DNA of 5,712 bases from positions 1 to 5,712 of the forward strand of contig CAMEBJ010000088.1 of NCBI GenBank assembly GCA_945912085.1. Reading direction: 5' to 3'. Origin of the DNA: an uncultured Bacteroidales bacterium. GTDB lineage: Bacteria > Bacteroidota > Bacteroidia > Bacteroidales > UBA932. Positions 1 through 5,712 of the stretch are shown piece after piece. Each line of letters begins with the position of its first letter. The stretch's first letter is position 1. The notes beneath the pieces are model-generated. The model worked only from the letters and a program-made list of their open reading frames with translations, did no database searches and was not told where the DNA came from. Made by a program: the position numbers and the translations under genes.

Positions 1-68
1 ATTTGCAGGATTTTAAAGTTTTTTTTAAAATAGCCTGATTTGAAATAACCATCTGAAACTTAGAGAAA

Positions 69-1151
69 ATGAATGAAATAATCCTTGCGGTAATCGCCGC
101 CCTTTTGCCTGTCGGATTTCTGGTTTACTTCATTTACAAGAAGGACAAAGATCATCCTGAGCCTAAGAAATGGCTGTGGAAAGGAGGGCTTTACGGAGTC
201 CTTTCTGCTGTTATAGTCGTTGTCTTAAATCTTTTCAAGCCGGAATTCCTTGCTCTCTTCCCTTATCTTGAGGGGAGTATTCCGGGAGCATTGGGTACTT
301 CCCTCTTTGATGCGGCAATTCCAGAGGAGGCGGCAAAGTTGCTGATGCTCTGGCTTTTGATTCGCAAGAACCCCTATTTTGACGAACACCTGGACGGAAT
401 AGTTTACGCGACCTTGATCGGGCTGGGTTTCGCCGGGTTGGAAAATATTTTCTATGTCCTTGACTCATTGGACAATTTTGTTTCGATAGCCTTGAGCAGG
501 GCAATTTTCTCAGTCCCGGGACATTTCTTCTTTGCGGTCGTAATGGGTTACTATGTCTCGCTTGCATATTTCGGAAAGAAGTCGAAGGCAAAAAAGACGA
601 TGTACTGGGCACTGGCTTTCATCGTGCCGGTAATCCTGCATTTCATTTTTGATGCCATTCTGATGTCCGCAGATGTGATGGCTGAACTCTCCGGAATGCT
701 CATAGTCGCATTCATCGTGTTCTGTGTCTGGCTCAGGAAATTCGGTCTCAGGAGAATCAAGGCTATGCTACAGGAGGACAAGGCGAACAGGGTGGTTGTG
801 CAGCCGGCGGTCAGGCCGACCTACACTCCGCAACCCCTTGACACCAGTGACGTTGAGCTTCCAGAGGATTTGCAGGGACTTGCCGAATCCATTGCGGCTA
901 ATGTGCACGAGGTCTGGTCTGCAGGCAGAATCGCGGACGGATGGAGTTTCGGCCCGGTGAGGGACGATTTGAACAAGAAGCATCCTTGCCTCGTGCCTTA
1001 CGAGGAGCTGCCCGAATCTGAAAAGGAATATGACCGGCACACCTCTCAGCAGACCATCAAGATGATTCTCAAGTCCGGCTTTTCCATCCGGAAGGATTCA
1101 GGGGACAGCAATGGAACCAATGGATCCATTCCAGACAATTTGACTATGTGA
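69..1151 (+). CDS. prsW: PrsW-family intramembrane metalloprotease with C-terminal RyR domain
   Basis: A 360-residue polytopic membrane protein with about seven hydrophobic segments (roughly residues 5-23, 36-56, 74-98, 108-130, 138-166, 177-198, 204-222). The PrsW signatures are all present: EEAAK at 86-90, LDGIVY near 108-113, LENIFY at 124-129, His152 in GHFFF, and HFIFD at 191-195. These Glu and His residues are the presumed metal and catalytic ligands. In Bacillus, PrsW performs site-1 cleavage of the anti-sigma factor RsiW; the substrate here is unknown. Unlike ordinary PrsW proteins, it continues past the last membrane helix through a Pro-rich linker (about 242-257) into a RyR domain (about 264-342) and a short Gly/Ser/Asn-rich tail. 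The ATG at 69 gives a normal PrsW N-terminus with helix 1 intact; the upstream sequence is A-rich with no Shine-Dalgarno site. No convincing promoter was found in positions 1-68. The gene converges on the fab operon. Family assignment is firm; the biological role is inferred. Confidence 0.93.
   Translation: MNEIILAVIAALLPVGFLVYFIYKKDKDHPEPKKWLWKGGLYGVLSAVIVVVLNLFKPEFLALFPYLEGSIPGALGTSLFDAAIPEEAAKLLMLWLLIRKNPYFDEHLDGIVYATLIGLGFAGLENIFYVLDSLDNFVSIALSRAIFSVPGHFFFAVVMGYYVSLAYFGKKSKAKKTMYWALAFIVPVILHFIFDAILMSADVMAELSGMLIVAFIVFCVWLRKFGLRRIKAMLQEDKANRVVVQPAVRPTYTPQPLDTSDVELPEDLQGLAESIAANVHEVWSAGRIADGWSFGPVRDDLNKKHPCLVPYEELPESEKEYDRHTSQQTIKMILKSGFSIRKDSGDSNGTNGSIPDNLTM
858..1094 (+). other. RyR (ryanodine receptor repeat) domain within the PrsW protein
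   Basis: Residues about 264-342 of the PrsW-family protein match the RyR domain from end to end. Landmarks in order are NVHEVW (278-283), GWSFGPVRDD (291-300), HPCLVPYEELP (305-315), the acidic ESEKEYDR run (316-323), and a final helix with QQTIKMIL then GFSI (328-340). Eukaryotic ryanodine receptors carry the same order of motifs (NIHELW, GWQYGPVRDD, HPCLV, then ETLK). Single RyR domains also occur in bacterial proteins. The domain follows the last membrane helix, so it is probably cytoplasmic, but topology was not computed. A ligand-sensing or protein-binding role controlling the protease is inference only. Confidence 0.88.
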
Positions 1152-1271
1152 GTTTTTCTGCCACAAGGAATGGACTGGAAGGGGTGAAACTAACCTTACG
1201 TAGAAATAAGAGTTACTATCTTACGAACTCGCGCGGATTCGTCAGGGGTTACCCAAAGACCCGAGGCTAAC
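1152..1271. other. non-coding spacer, nothing recognised
   Basis: This is the stretch between the protease stop codon and the terminator of the opposing operon. It holds only very short open frames, no tRNA-like cloverleaf, and no promoter match. A small inverted repeat GGG-TTA-CCC sits near 1245-1253 and the word TTACG occurs twice (1196-1200 and 1221-1225). Neither is long enough to call functional. Confidence 0.5.
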
Positions 1272-1307
1272 AGAAAAAAGGCACTTCAGCGACGTCTGAA
1301 GTGCCTT
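1272..1307 (-). terminator. Rho-independent terminator of the fab operon
   Basis: A perfect 12-bp inverted repeat has arms at 1278-1289 and 1296-1307 (AAGGCACTTCAG and its complement) and a 6-nt loop. Read on the minus strand, the hairpin is followed by six T residues (complement of 1274-1279). It begins about 40 nt after the fabZ stop codon, the expected place for the end of a fabHKFZ transcript. On the plus strand the hairpin is followed only by a broken A/T stretch (1308-1318), so it is at best a weak terminator for the converging protease gene. Confidence 0.92.
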
Positions 1308-1347
1308 AAATCAATTTTGGATTTTGTGAAACGTATTCGCACAATCA

Positions 1348-1761
1348 CTACACAAGGGCAAATGAGAGGTTCCCCTTGCAGCAGAGTTTGCCTTCGACCT
1401 TCAGGGATGCCTCGCAGAAAAAGAGTTTGCCTCCCCTCTGGTCAACCAGTTTCGCAGTAATCTCACAGACATCACCCGGACGGACGATGTTCTTGAAACG
1501 GACATTGTCGATGCCGCTGTAGAGTGTGGTGTGTCCCTTGATCTGGTCTTTCACGAGAAGGGCACAGCTCTGCGCCATAATCTCGCACTGAATCACTCCC
1601 GGGACTATCGGGTTGCCCGGGAAATGGCCCCGGCAAAAGAACTCATCCTCCTTGATGGTGTACTTTGCGTGTGCAACACCTTCCTCGTCAATATAAATCT
1701 CGTCAACAAGGAGCATCGGTTCACGATGCGGAAGATATTCCTTCAATTCTTCTCTGTTCAT
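1348..1761 (-). CDS. fabZ: 3-hydroxyacyl-ACP dehydratase FabZ
   Basis: A 137-residue single-domain hot-dog-fold dehydratase that removes water from 3-hydroxyacyl-ACP to give trans-2-enoyl-ACP in the cytoplasmic fatty-acid elongation cycle. The N-terminal LPHREPMLLVDEI (residues 10-22) is the FabZ opening motif. The active site is visible: His46 in HFPGNPIVPGV, and Glu60 in CEIMAQ. Glu rather than Asp at the second position marks FabZ rather than FabA. Length is normal for the family, and the ATG at 1761 places the LPHR motif correctly. It is the last gene of the operon, 57 nt after fabF, and is followed by the strong terminator. Bacteroidota usually carry FabZ fused to LpxC, so a free-standing FabZ may be an additional copy; that depends on the rest of the genome. 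The motif wording (GNPIVPGVIxCEIMAQSCALL) resembles clostridial FabZ. Confidence 0.95.
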   Translation of the reverse strand: MNREELKEYLPHREPMLLVDEIYIDEEGVAHAKYTIKEDEFFCRGHFPGNPIVPGVIQCEIMAQSCALLVKDQIKGHTTLYSGIDNVRFKNIVRPGDVCEITAKLVDQRGGKLFFCEASLKVEGKLCCKGNLSFALV

Positions 1762-1818
1762 ATTGGAAAAGGTTTTAGTTATTCGTCTTTATCAGAAAAC
1801 CCTTACGAGACAATCTGA

Positions 1819-3078
1819 TTATTTTACATATTTCCTGAATGCGATGCACCCGTTGTGACCTCCGAAACCGAGGGAATCGGAAATGGCAATCGTAATGTCT
1901 GCCTTGAGAGCCTTGTTTGGAGTGTAATCAAGGTCGCATTCAGGGTCGACTGCGTCAAGATTTATGGTAGGAGGAACCACTCCGTTGATCAGGGTGTAGA
2001 CGGAAGCGATTGCCTCAACTGCACCTGCCGCTCCGAGCATGTGGCCGGTCATCGACTTAGTGGAACTGATGTGTGCCTTGTAGGCATCATCCCCGAGAGC
2101 CAGTTTGTAGGCCTTGGTCTCGGAAGAATCGTTCAGGGCGGTTCCTGTTCCGTGAGCATTGATGTACAACTCATCCTTTAAAGCGTCATAGCCAGCCTGT
2201 TCGAGAGCCATCCTGATTGCTGCTGACTGGGTCACCCCGTCTGGTCTTGGAGCAGTGACGTGATGAGCATCACAAGTGTTGCCGTAACCGACCATCTCGG
2301 CAAGGATTACAGCACCACGGGCAACCGCATGCTCATACTCCTCAAGCACCAGCATACCAGCCCCTTCAGCCATAACGAAACCTCCCCTGTTGGCATTGAA
2401 AGGAAGGGATGCATATTTCGGATCCTCCGAACGGGAGAGAGCCTTTGCATTGGCAAAGCCTGCTATTCCGAGAGGAATGGTTGCTGCCTCGGCCCCTCCG
2501 GCAATCACTGCATCAGCATAACCGTGGCGGATGGCCCTGAATGCCTCACCGATAGTGTGGGTGGAGGTTGCACAGGCAGTCACCACAGGAACGCAAGGTC
2601 CGCAGGCATTGTGACGGATGGCGATGTTGCCGGCAGCGATGTTTGAAATCATCGTGGGGATGAACAGTGGTGAGATCCATTTGGCACCATCCTTGATCAT
2701 TTTCTCAGTCTCGCGGTACTGAACGGAGAATCCGCCGATTCCGGAACCGACATAGACTCCAAGCCTGAAAGGATCGATATTTCCGTCCTCACCGCTCTTC
2801 AGGCCAGCCTGGCTCATAGCCTGGGCAGCGGCAGCAACGGCAAAAACGGTGAATTTGTCCTGTTTACGCGAGAAGGCAGGTTCAATACCGAAATCCGCCG
2901 GATTGAAATCCCTGACTTCACCTGCAATTTTCACGGGCAGGTCATCGGTTGGGAACTGCGTGATGAAATCAATGCCGCATACCCCGTCCAGAAGGTTCTT
3001 CCAGAAGGTTTCAACATTGTTTCCTATCGGAGAGACAACACCAGCCCCGGTAACTACAACTCGTCTGATTTCACTCAT
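1819..3078 (-). CDS. fabF: 3-oxoacyl-ACP synthase II FabF
   Basis: A 419-residue thiolase-fold condensing enzyme that extends acyl-ACP by two carbons using malonyl-ACP. The Cys-His-His active site is complete: Cys169 in the TACATST nucleophile elbow, His309 in AHGTGT, and His346 in MTGHMLGAAG, with the conserved Lys341 just before it. The gatekeeper loop GFGGHN is at 404-409. Length (E. coli FabF is about 413 residues) and the N-terminal RRVVVTGAGVVSPIG are typical of FabF. Cys-His-His rules out FabH, whose triad is Cys-His-Asn, and the chain-length-factor type, which lacks the Cys. The ATG at 3078 lies 17 nt after the fabK stop, with AT-rich sequence and no Shine-Dalgarno site, so it is almost certainly co-transcribed with fabK. 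FabB-like specificity cannot be excluded from sequence reading alone, but overall motif form favours FabF. Confidence 0.95.
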   Translation of the reverse strand: MSEIRRVVVTGAGVVSPIGNNVETFWKNLLDGVCGIDFITQFPTDDLPVKIAGEVRDFNPADFGIEPAFSRKQDKFTVFAVAAAAQAMSQAGLKSGEDGNIDPFRLGVYVGSGIGGFSVQYRETEKMIKDGAKWISPLFIPTMISNIAAGNIAIRHNACGPCVPVVTACATSTHTIGEAFRAIRHGYADAVIAGGAEAATIPLGIAGFANAKALSRSEDPKYASLPFNANRGGFVMAEGAGMLVLEEYEHAVARGAVILAEMVGYGNTCDAHHVTAPRPDGVTQSAAIRMALEQAGYDALKDELYINAHGTGTALNDSSETKAYKLALGDDAYKAHISSTKSMTGHMLGAAGAVEAIASVYTLINGVVPPTINLDAVDPECDLDYTPNKALKADITIAISDSLGFGGHNGCIAFRKYVK

Positions 3079-3095
3079 ATATCAAGTATTTAATA

Positions 3096-4040
3096 TTATT
3101 CAAAATATCTGTCCGTTCCGCGAAGAATCTTCTCTGCACCGAGAATGAGATCCTCCACTATGTCCTTTGCAGGTTCAATCTTCCTGACCATACCTGCAAC
3201 CTCTCCGGCCATATAGCTTCCGTTTGGATCTCCCTCCTTGACAGCCTTGCGCAATGCGCCGGTACCGAATGAAAGAATCTCCTCAGGTTTGACTGACGGG
3301 TCGGCCTCCATCTTTGCAAAAGTCTTGGAGAACGGAGTCTTGAGAGAACGGACAGGATGTCCGAGAGTCTTGCCTGTCACTATTGTGGAAATGTCTGTCG
3401 CTTTCAGAATCTTGTCCTTGTAGTTCTGGTGAGCGGTGCACTCCTCGGCTGCGAGGAAACGGGTTCCCACCTGGATGGCATCCGCTCCAAGTATGAATGC
3501 GGCAGCAGCCTGACGGGCATCGCAGATTCCTCCTGCACCGATGACCGGGATGTCAAGAGCATCAACAACCTGCGGCAAAAGAGCCATAGTGTGGAGCTCC
3601 CCGACGTGTCCACCTGACTCGGCACCCTCGGCAACAACCGCAGTCGCCCCTATTGCCTGCATCTTCAGGGCAAGGGCAACGGAAGCCACAACAGGAATCA
3701 CCTTAATTCCGGCCTCCTGCCAGGCAGGCATATACTGTGCAGGAGATCCTGCACCCGTGGTAAGGATTTTTACCCCCTCGTCAATCACCATCTGCGCGAT
3801 TTCAGCAGCATTGGGTGCCTGAAGCATAATGTTGACGCCAAACGGTTTGTCAGTCAACTCTTTGCATTTCCTCACCTCAGCCCTGACAGCTTCAGTTCCT
3901 GCATTGACGGAAGAAATCAGACCAAGTCCGCCGGCATTTGAAACGGCTGCGGCAAGGGAAGCATCGGCAACCCAGGCCATTCCGCCCTGGAAAATAGGAT
4001 ACTTGATACCAAGAATCCCGCATATTCTACTTTTAATCAT
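3096..4040 (-). CDS. fabK: FMN-dependent enoyl-ACP reductase II FabK
   Basis: A 314-residue TIM-barrel flavoprotein that reduces trans-2-enoyl-ACP with NAD(P)H, the last step of each elongation cycle. It follows the Streptococcus pneumoniae FabK pattern closely: YPIFQGGMAWVAD near residues 14-26, DKPFGVNIML at 64-73, TTGAG at 94-98, and AEGAESGGHVG at 137-147. His145 in that last motif corresponds to the FabK catalytic His144. The FMN phosphate-binding segments follow: IGAGGI (167-172) and GADAIQVGTRF (185-195). The broader family includes nitronate monooxygenases, but the GGMAWVAD and SGGHxG motifs and the position between fabH and fabF point to FabK. FabK enzymes are generally insensitive to triclosan, unlike FabI. 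The ATG at 4040 gives the expected N-terminus (SRICGILGIKYPI). It is 48 nt after fabH and 17 nt before fabF. Confidence 0.94.
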   Translation of the reverse strand: MIKSRICGILGIKYPIFQGGMAWVADASLAAAVSNAGGLGLISSVNAGTEAVRAEVRKCKELTDKPFGVNIMLQAPNAAEIAQMVIDEGVKILTTGAGSPAQYMPAWQEAGIKVIPVVASVALALKMQAIGATAVVAEGAESGGHVGELHTMALLPQVVDALDIPVIGAGGICDARQAAAAFILGADAIQVGTRFLAAEECTAHQNYKDKILKATDISTIVTGKTLGHPVRSLKTPFSKTFAKMEADPSVKPEEILSFGTGALRKAVKEGDPNGSYMAGEVAGMVRKIEPAKDIVEDLILGAEKILRGTDRYFE

Positions 4041-4074
4041 ATCTTTTATATTTCAATATATTCCACAAAAACTT

Positions 4075-4106
4075 CAAATATACAAAAATTACCATTCAAG
4101 CACAAC
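4075..4106 (-). promoter_or_regulatory. candidate internal promoter before fabK
   Basis: On the minus strand, TATATTTG at 4082-4075 matches the Bacteroidota -7 element TAnnTTTG exactly. Twenty nt upstream, inside the last codons of fabH, is GTTG (4106-4103), one mismatch from the -33 TTTG. A start near 4068 would leave a leader of about 30 nt before the fabK ATG. AT-rich gaps often contain such matches, so this is only a candidate. Confidence 0.35.
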
Positions 4107-5036
4107 TGCACCGGAGATAAATCCTGCACCAAACGCGCTCATCACAATGAGATCCCCCTTCTTGAACATCCCCTTCCTGTTGCACTCATCCAGAAGAACA
4201 GGACAACTTGCCGAAGATGAATTGCCGTGACTCTCCACATTTGTAGGGAATTTCTCAGCAGGCTGTTCGAGGAACTCCTGAATGGTGTTGATTATTCTGA
4301 TGTTCGCCTGATGAAGGAGAAACCAATTCACCGAATCAGGAGCAATATTCAGATTGTCAAGCAAGTACTTGATGTCTCCCGAAGAAGCCTTCACCGCGAA
4401 TTTAAAAACGTCCTGTCCCCTCATCTGCAAAGACTCTGAATGCTCCTCCTTTGTAATGTAAGGAGTAGGTTCGAGAACCCTTTTCTGATAGAGTTTGTCC
4501 GGGGCACTGGCAGCGGACAGTTTAATTCCCTTGATGTTGTCGCCTTCAGTGAGCACTGCGGCTCCCGCTCCGTCTCCGAAAAGAACGCAGACATTGCGGT
4601 CCTTCCAGCTTGTCATCCTTGTAGGCTCCTCTGCACAGACAATCAGGACATTCTTCACACGGCCGGACTTGTACTGAGCCTCTGCTATATCAAGCGCATA
4701 TATGAAACCTGCACAGGCACAATTGATGTCCAGGCAGGGACAAGTAGCTCCGATTCTTCCCTGGATGATACAACTCAGAGAAGGGGTGATATATTCGTTG
4801 ACGACATTGGAGCAAATCAGGTAATCAAGGTCAGATGCTTGGATACCTGCATTGTCAAGAGCCTTCAAAGCAGCCTCGACAGCCATATCCTCCAGGTTCT
4901 CGTCAGAAATGACGTGTCTGAACTTGATACCTGTCCTCGGATATATCCAGGAGTCACTGGTATCAAGGAATTCTGACAACATGTCATTTGTCACGATTTG
5001 TTTCGGAATCGCACTTCCGGTACCGATAATCTTCAT
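4089..5036 (-). CDS. fabH: 3-oxoacyl-ACP synthase III FabH
   Basis: A 315-residue condensing enzyme that starts fatty-acid synthesis by joining an acyl-CoA primer to malonyl-ACP. The FabH triad is visible: Cys108 in NCACAGF (105-111), His242 in LLHQANIRI (240-248), and Asn272 in HGNSSSAS (270-277). The N-terminal IIGTGSAIPKQIVTN (3-17), the TSDSWIYPRTGI substrate-binding segment (26-37) and the C-terminal AFGAGFISGA (301-310) are standard. Length matches E. coli FabH (317). A second cysteine, Cys106, sits two residues before the catalytic one where Ala is usual. The ATG at 5036 gives a full-length N-terminus with no upstream extension needed; there is no Shine-Dalgarno site. It is the first gene of the operon, divergent from the regulator gene. 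Primer preference (acetyl versus branched) cannot be told from this reading. The sequence looks closer to clostridial FabH than to the usual Bacteroidota FabH, an impression from memory. Confidence 0.94.
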   Translation of the reverse strand: MKIIGTGSAIPKQIVTNDMLSEFLDTSDSWIYPRTGIKFRHVISDENLEDMAVEAALKALDNAGIQASDLDYLICSNVVNEYITPSLSCIIQGRIGATCPCLDINCACAGFIYALDIAEAQYKSGRVKNVLIVCAEEPTRMTSWKDRNVCVLFGDGAGAAVLTEGDNIKGIKLSAASAPDKLYQKRVLEPTPYITKEEHSESLQMRGQDVFKFAVKASSGDIKYLLDNLNIAPDSVNWFLLHQANIRIINTIQEFLEQPAEKFPTNVESHGNSSSASCPVLLDECNRKGMFKKGDLIVMSAFGAGFISGAVVLEW

Positions 5037-5068
5037 ATTACAGCATTAAAATTTTGAAAAAACTGCGA

Positions 5069-5099
5069 CAAAAATAATCAGTCACGGGATCTCGGGAAA
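5069..5099 (-). promoter_or_regulatory. promoter for the fab operon
   Basis: On the minus strand, TATTTTTG at 5076-5069 is an exact match to the Bacteroidota -7 element TAnnTTTG. Nineteen nt upstream lies TTTC (5099-5096), one base off the -33 TTTG. Transcription would start near 5062, giving a leader of about 26 nt before the fabH ATG at 5036. Position and spacing are good; the -33 element is imperfect. Confidence 0.55.
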
Positions 5100-5164
5100 A
5101 TAATTGTGGCAAAAAGCCCGAATTGACTTTCCAACAGTCACCCACGAGCAAAAAAGTGGCAGAA

Positions 5165-5196
5165 TTTGGTTATTTGTGGTTAAATTTTTACATTTG
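5165..5196 (+). promoter_or_regulatory. promoter for the right-edge regulator gene
   Basis: TTTG at 5165-5168 and TACATTTG at 5189-5196 are separated by 20 nt. Both are exact matches to the Bacteroidota -33 (TTTG) and -7 (TAnnTTTG) elements at usual spacing. Transcription would start near 5201-5204, leaving a very short leader before the ATG at 5215. This is the clearest promoter in the window and supports the assignment to Bacteroidota. Confidence 0.68.
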
Positions 5197-5214
5197 CGGG
5201 GCTAAAAGGGATGT

Positions 5215-5712
5215 ATGAATAAGTACTTGCCAGAATTTTTACTCGGAAAGAATCAGATGCTGGGAACAGTTACTTTCTCGGTTCTTTTCGCCATCGTGTT
5301 CCTTAATATATATATACCTTTCTCGGACACGGCCTGGTTTCGCCTCGGCGATTCCATATTCTTCCTGTTTACGGCTGGCTTCATCTTCATTTCCATGATT
5401 ATCCTCGTTGCGAGCAGGATTCTGATGTACAACACCAGAAAATGGTTCAGGATGACATATCTTCTGTACATTCTCTGGAGCATAGCCGAAGTAGTGCTGA
5501 TCTGTGCCTTCTACACATTCGTCACGATAGACGTTCAGAAACCACTGCCCCTCTCACCGATTGAAACATTCAGCAAGGCCATTCTTTACGGAACTATTGC
5601 CCTGCTCATCCCGGAAATCCTCTCCGGAATGTACTATATGCTTGATGAGCAGAAAAAGACTATCAAACTGATGAGTTCAATGGGAGTCGTCACGGATGAG
5701 AAGGGTCAGGAC
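5215..5712 (+). CDS. probable membrane-anchored LytTR-family regulator, N-terminal part
   Basis: An open frame of 166 codons runs off the right edge with no stop. The visible part has four likely membrane helices (residues about 16-34, 47-68, 81-104, 121-142) followed by a charged segment (DEQKKTIKLM, 144-153) that probably starts a coiled or linker region. The pattern of a short N-terminus, a NIYIPF motif after helix 1 (31-36), SRILMY after helix 2 (68-72) and four helices resembles Bacteroidota transcription factors with a membrane domain followed by a LytTR DNA-binding domain. The LytTR domain itself would lie beyond the window, so the assignment is by resemblance only. The ATG at 5215 sits just downstream of an exact promoter match. 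An overlapping ATG at 5211 reaches a stop after three codons and is not the start. A sensor kinase or plain membrane protein is the main alternative. Its divergent position makes the fab operon a possible target. Confidence 0.6.
   Translation, partial: MNKYLPEFLLGKNQMLGTVTFSVLFAIVFLNIYIPFSDTAWFRLGDSIFFLFTAGFIFISMIILVASRILMYNTRKWFRMTYLLYILWSIAEVVLICAFYTFVTIDVQKPLPLSPIETFSKAILYGTIALLIPEILSGMYYMLDEQKKTIKLMSSMGVVTDEKGQD

Larger units (their letters stand above)
1348..5036 (-). other. fabH-fabK-fabF-fabZ operon
   Basis: Four genes on the same strand are separated by 48, 17 and 57 nt in transcription order. They lie between a promoter candidate upstream of fabH and a strong intrinsic terminator after fabZ. 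Together they cover priming condensation, elongation condensation, dehydration and enoyl reduction. The missing parts of a full type II system (ACP, malonyl transferase FabD, ketoreductase FabG, acetyl-CoA carboxylase) are not in the window. A secondary promoter candidate lies before fabK. Confidence 0.85.

Noticed and set aside
1..68. AT-rich left edge examined for a promoter of the protease gene
   Set aside because: TTTG occurs at 2-5 and 39-42, but no TAnnTTTG element stands at a suitable distance, so nothing can be called.
768..1040. Open frame of 90 codons on the minus strand inside the protease gene
   Set aside because: It lies antisense to the strongly conserved RyR domain, resembles no family I know, and has no promoter or start context.
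1180..1265. GC-rich stretch examined as a possible tRNA or small RNA
   Set aside because: There is no T-loop signature, no acceptor stem pairing and no cloverleaf; only a tiny GGG-TTA-CCC hairpin is visible.
1872..2196. FabF SDSLGFGGHN loop (residues 400-409) differing from the E. coli NSFGFGGTN form
   Set aside because: Leu and His at these positions are, as far as I recall, common in FabF proteins outside Proteobacteria, and the gatekeeper Phe405 is kept.
3096..4040. Annotation of fabK as nitronate monooxygenase (2-nitropropane dioxygenase)
   Set aside because: Same superfamily, but the GGMAWVAD and SGGHVG motifs and the place between fabH and fabF fit FabK much better.
4440..4976. Open frame of 178 codons on the plus strand inside fabH
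   Set aside because: It is antisense to the conserved FabH core including the catalytic Cys; the translation is Ser/Cys/Arg-rich with no recognisable domain.
5253..5483. Minus-strand open frame of 76 codons at the right edge
   Set aside because: It is the shadow of the membrane-helix-coding frame starting at 5215, which has an exact promoter match and a coherent hydrophobic pattern.

Overview
The window looks like chromosomal DNA from a member of the Bacteroidota, probably Bacteroidales. This rests on three observations. The two outward-facing promoters in the intergenic region at 5037-5214 match the Bacteroidota sigma-factor consensus (TAnnTTTG at -7, TTTG or near-match at -33). None of the starts has a clear Shine-Dalgarno site. 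The right-edge gene looks like the membrane-anchored LytTR-type regulators common in this phylum. No mobile element, RNA gene or CRISPR array was seen.

Layout, left to right. Positions 69-1151 (+) encode a PrsW-family intramembrane metalloprotease whose cytoplasmic C-terminus carries a well-conserved RyR (ryanodine-receptor repeat) domain. A non-coding stretch of about 200 bp follows, with a strong intrinsic terminator for the opposite strand at 1272-1307. Positions 1348-5036 (-) hold four tightly packed fatty-acid synthesis genes, transcribed fabH, fabK, fabF, fabZ. A divergent intergenic region (5037-5214) carries one promoter in each direction. From 5215 to the right edge (+) runs the N-terminal membrane part of a probable LytTR-family regulator, cut off by the window end.

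The four fab genes supply the condensing and most of the reducing steps of type II fatty-acid synthesis. FabH primes acetyl-CoA (or another acyl-CoA) with malonyl-ACP, FabF condenses longer acyl-ACPs, FabZ dehydrates the 3-hydroxyacyl-ACP, and FabK (an FMN enoyl reductase rather than FabI) saturates the chain. FabG, FabD and ACP are not in the cluster and must come from elsewhere. By remembered family sequence, the enzymes look more like clostridial/Firmicutes versions than the usual Bacteroidota ones, so an imported elongation module is plausible but unproven.

The most unusual feature is the protease-RyR fusion. The second most interesting is the compact, possibly transferred fabHKFZ cassette divergent from a membrane-bound regulator.
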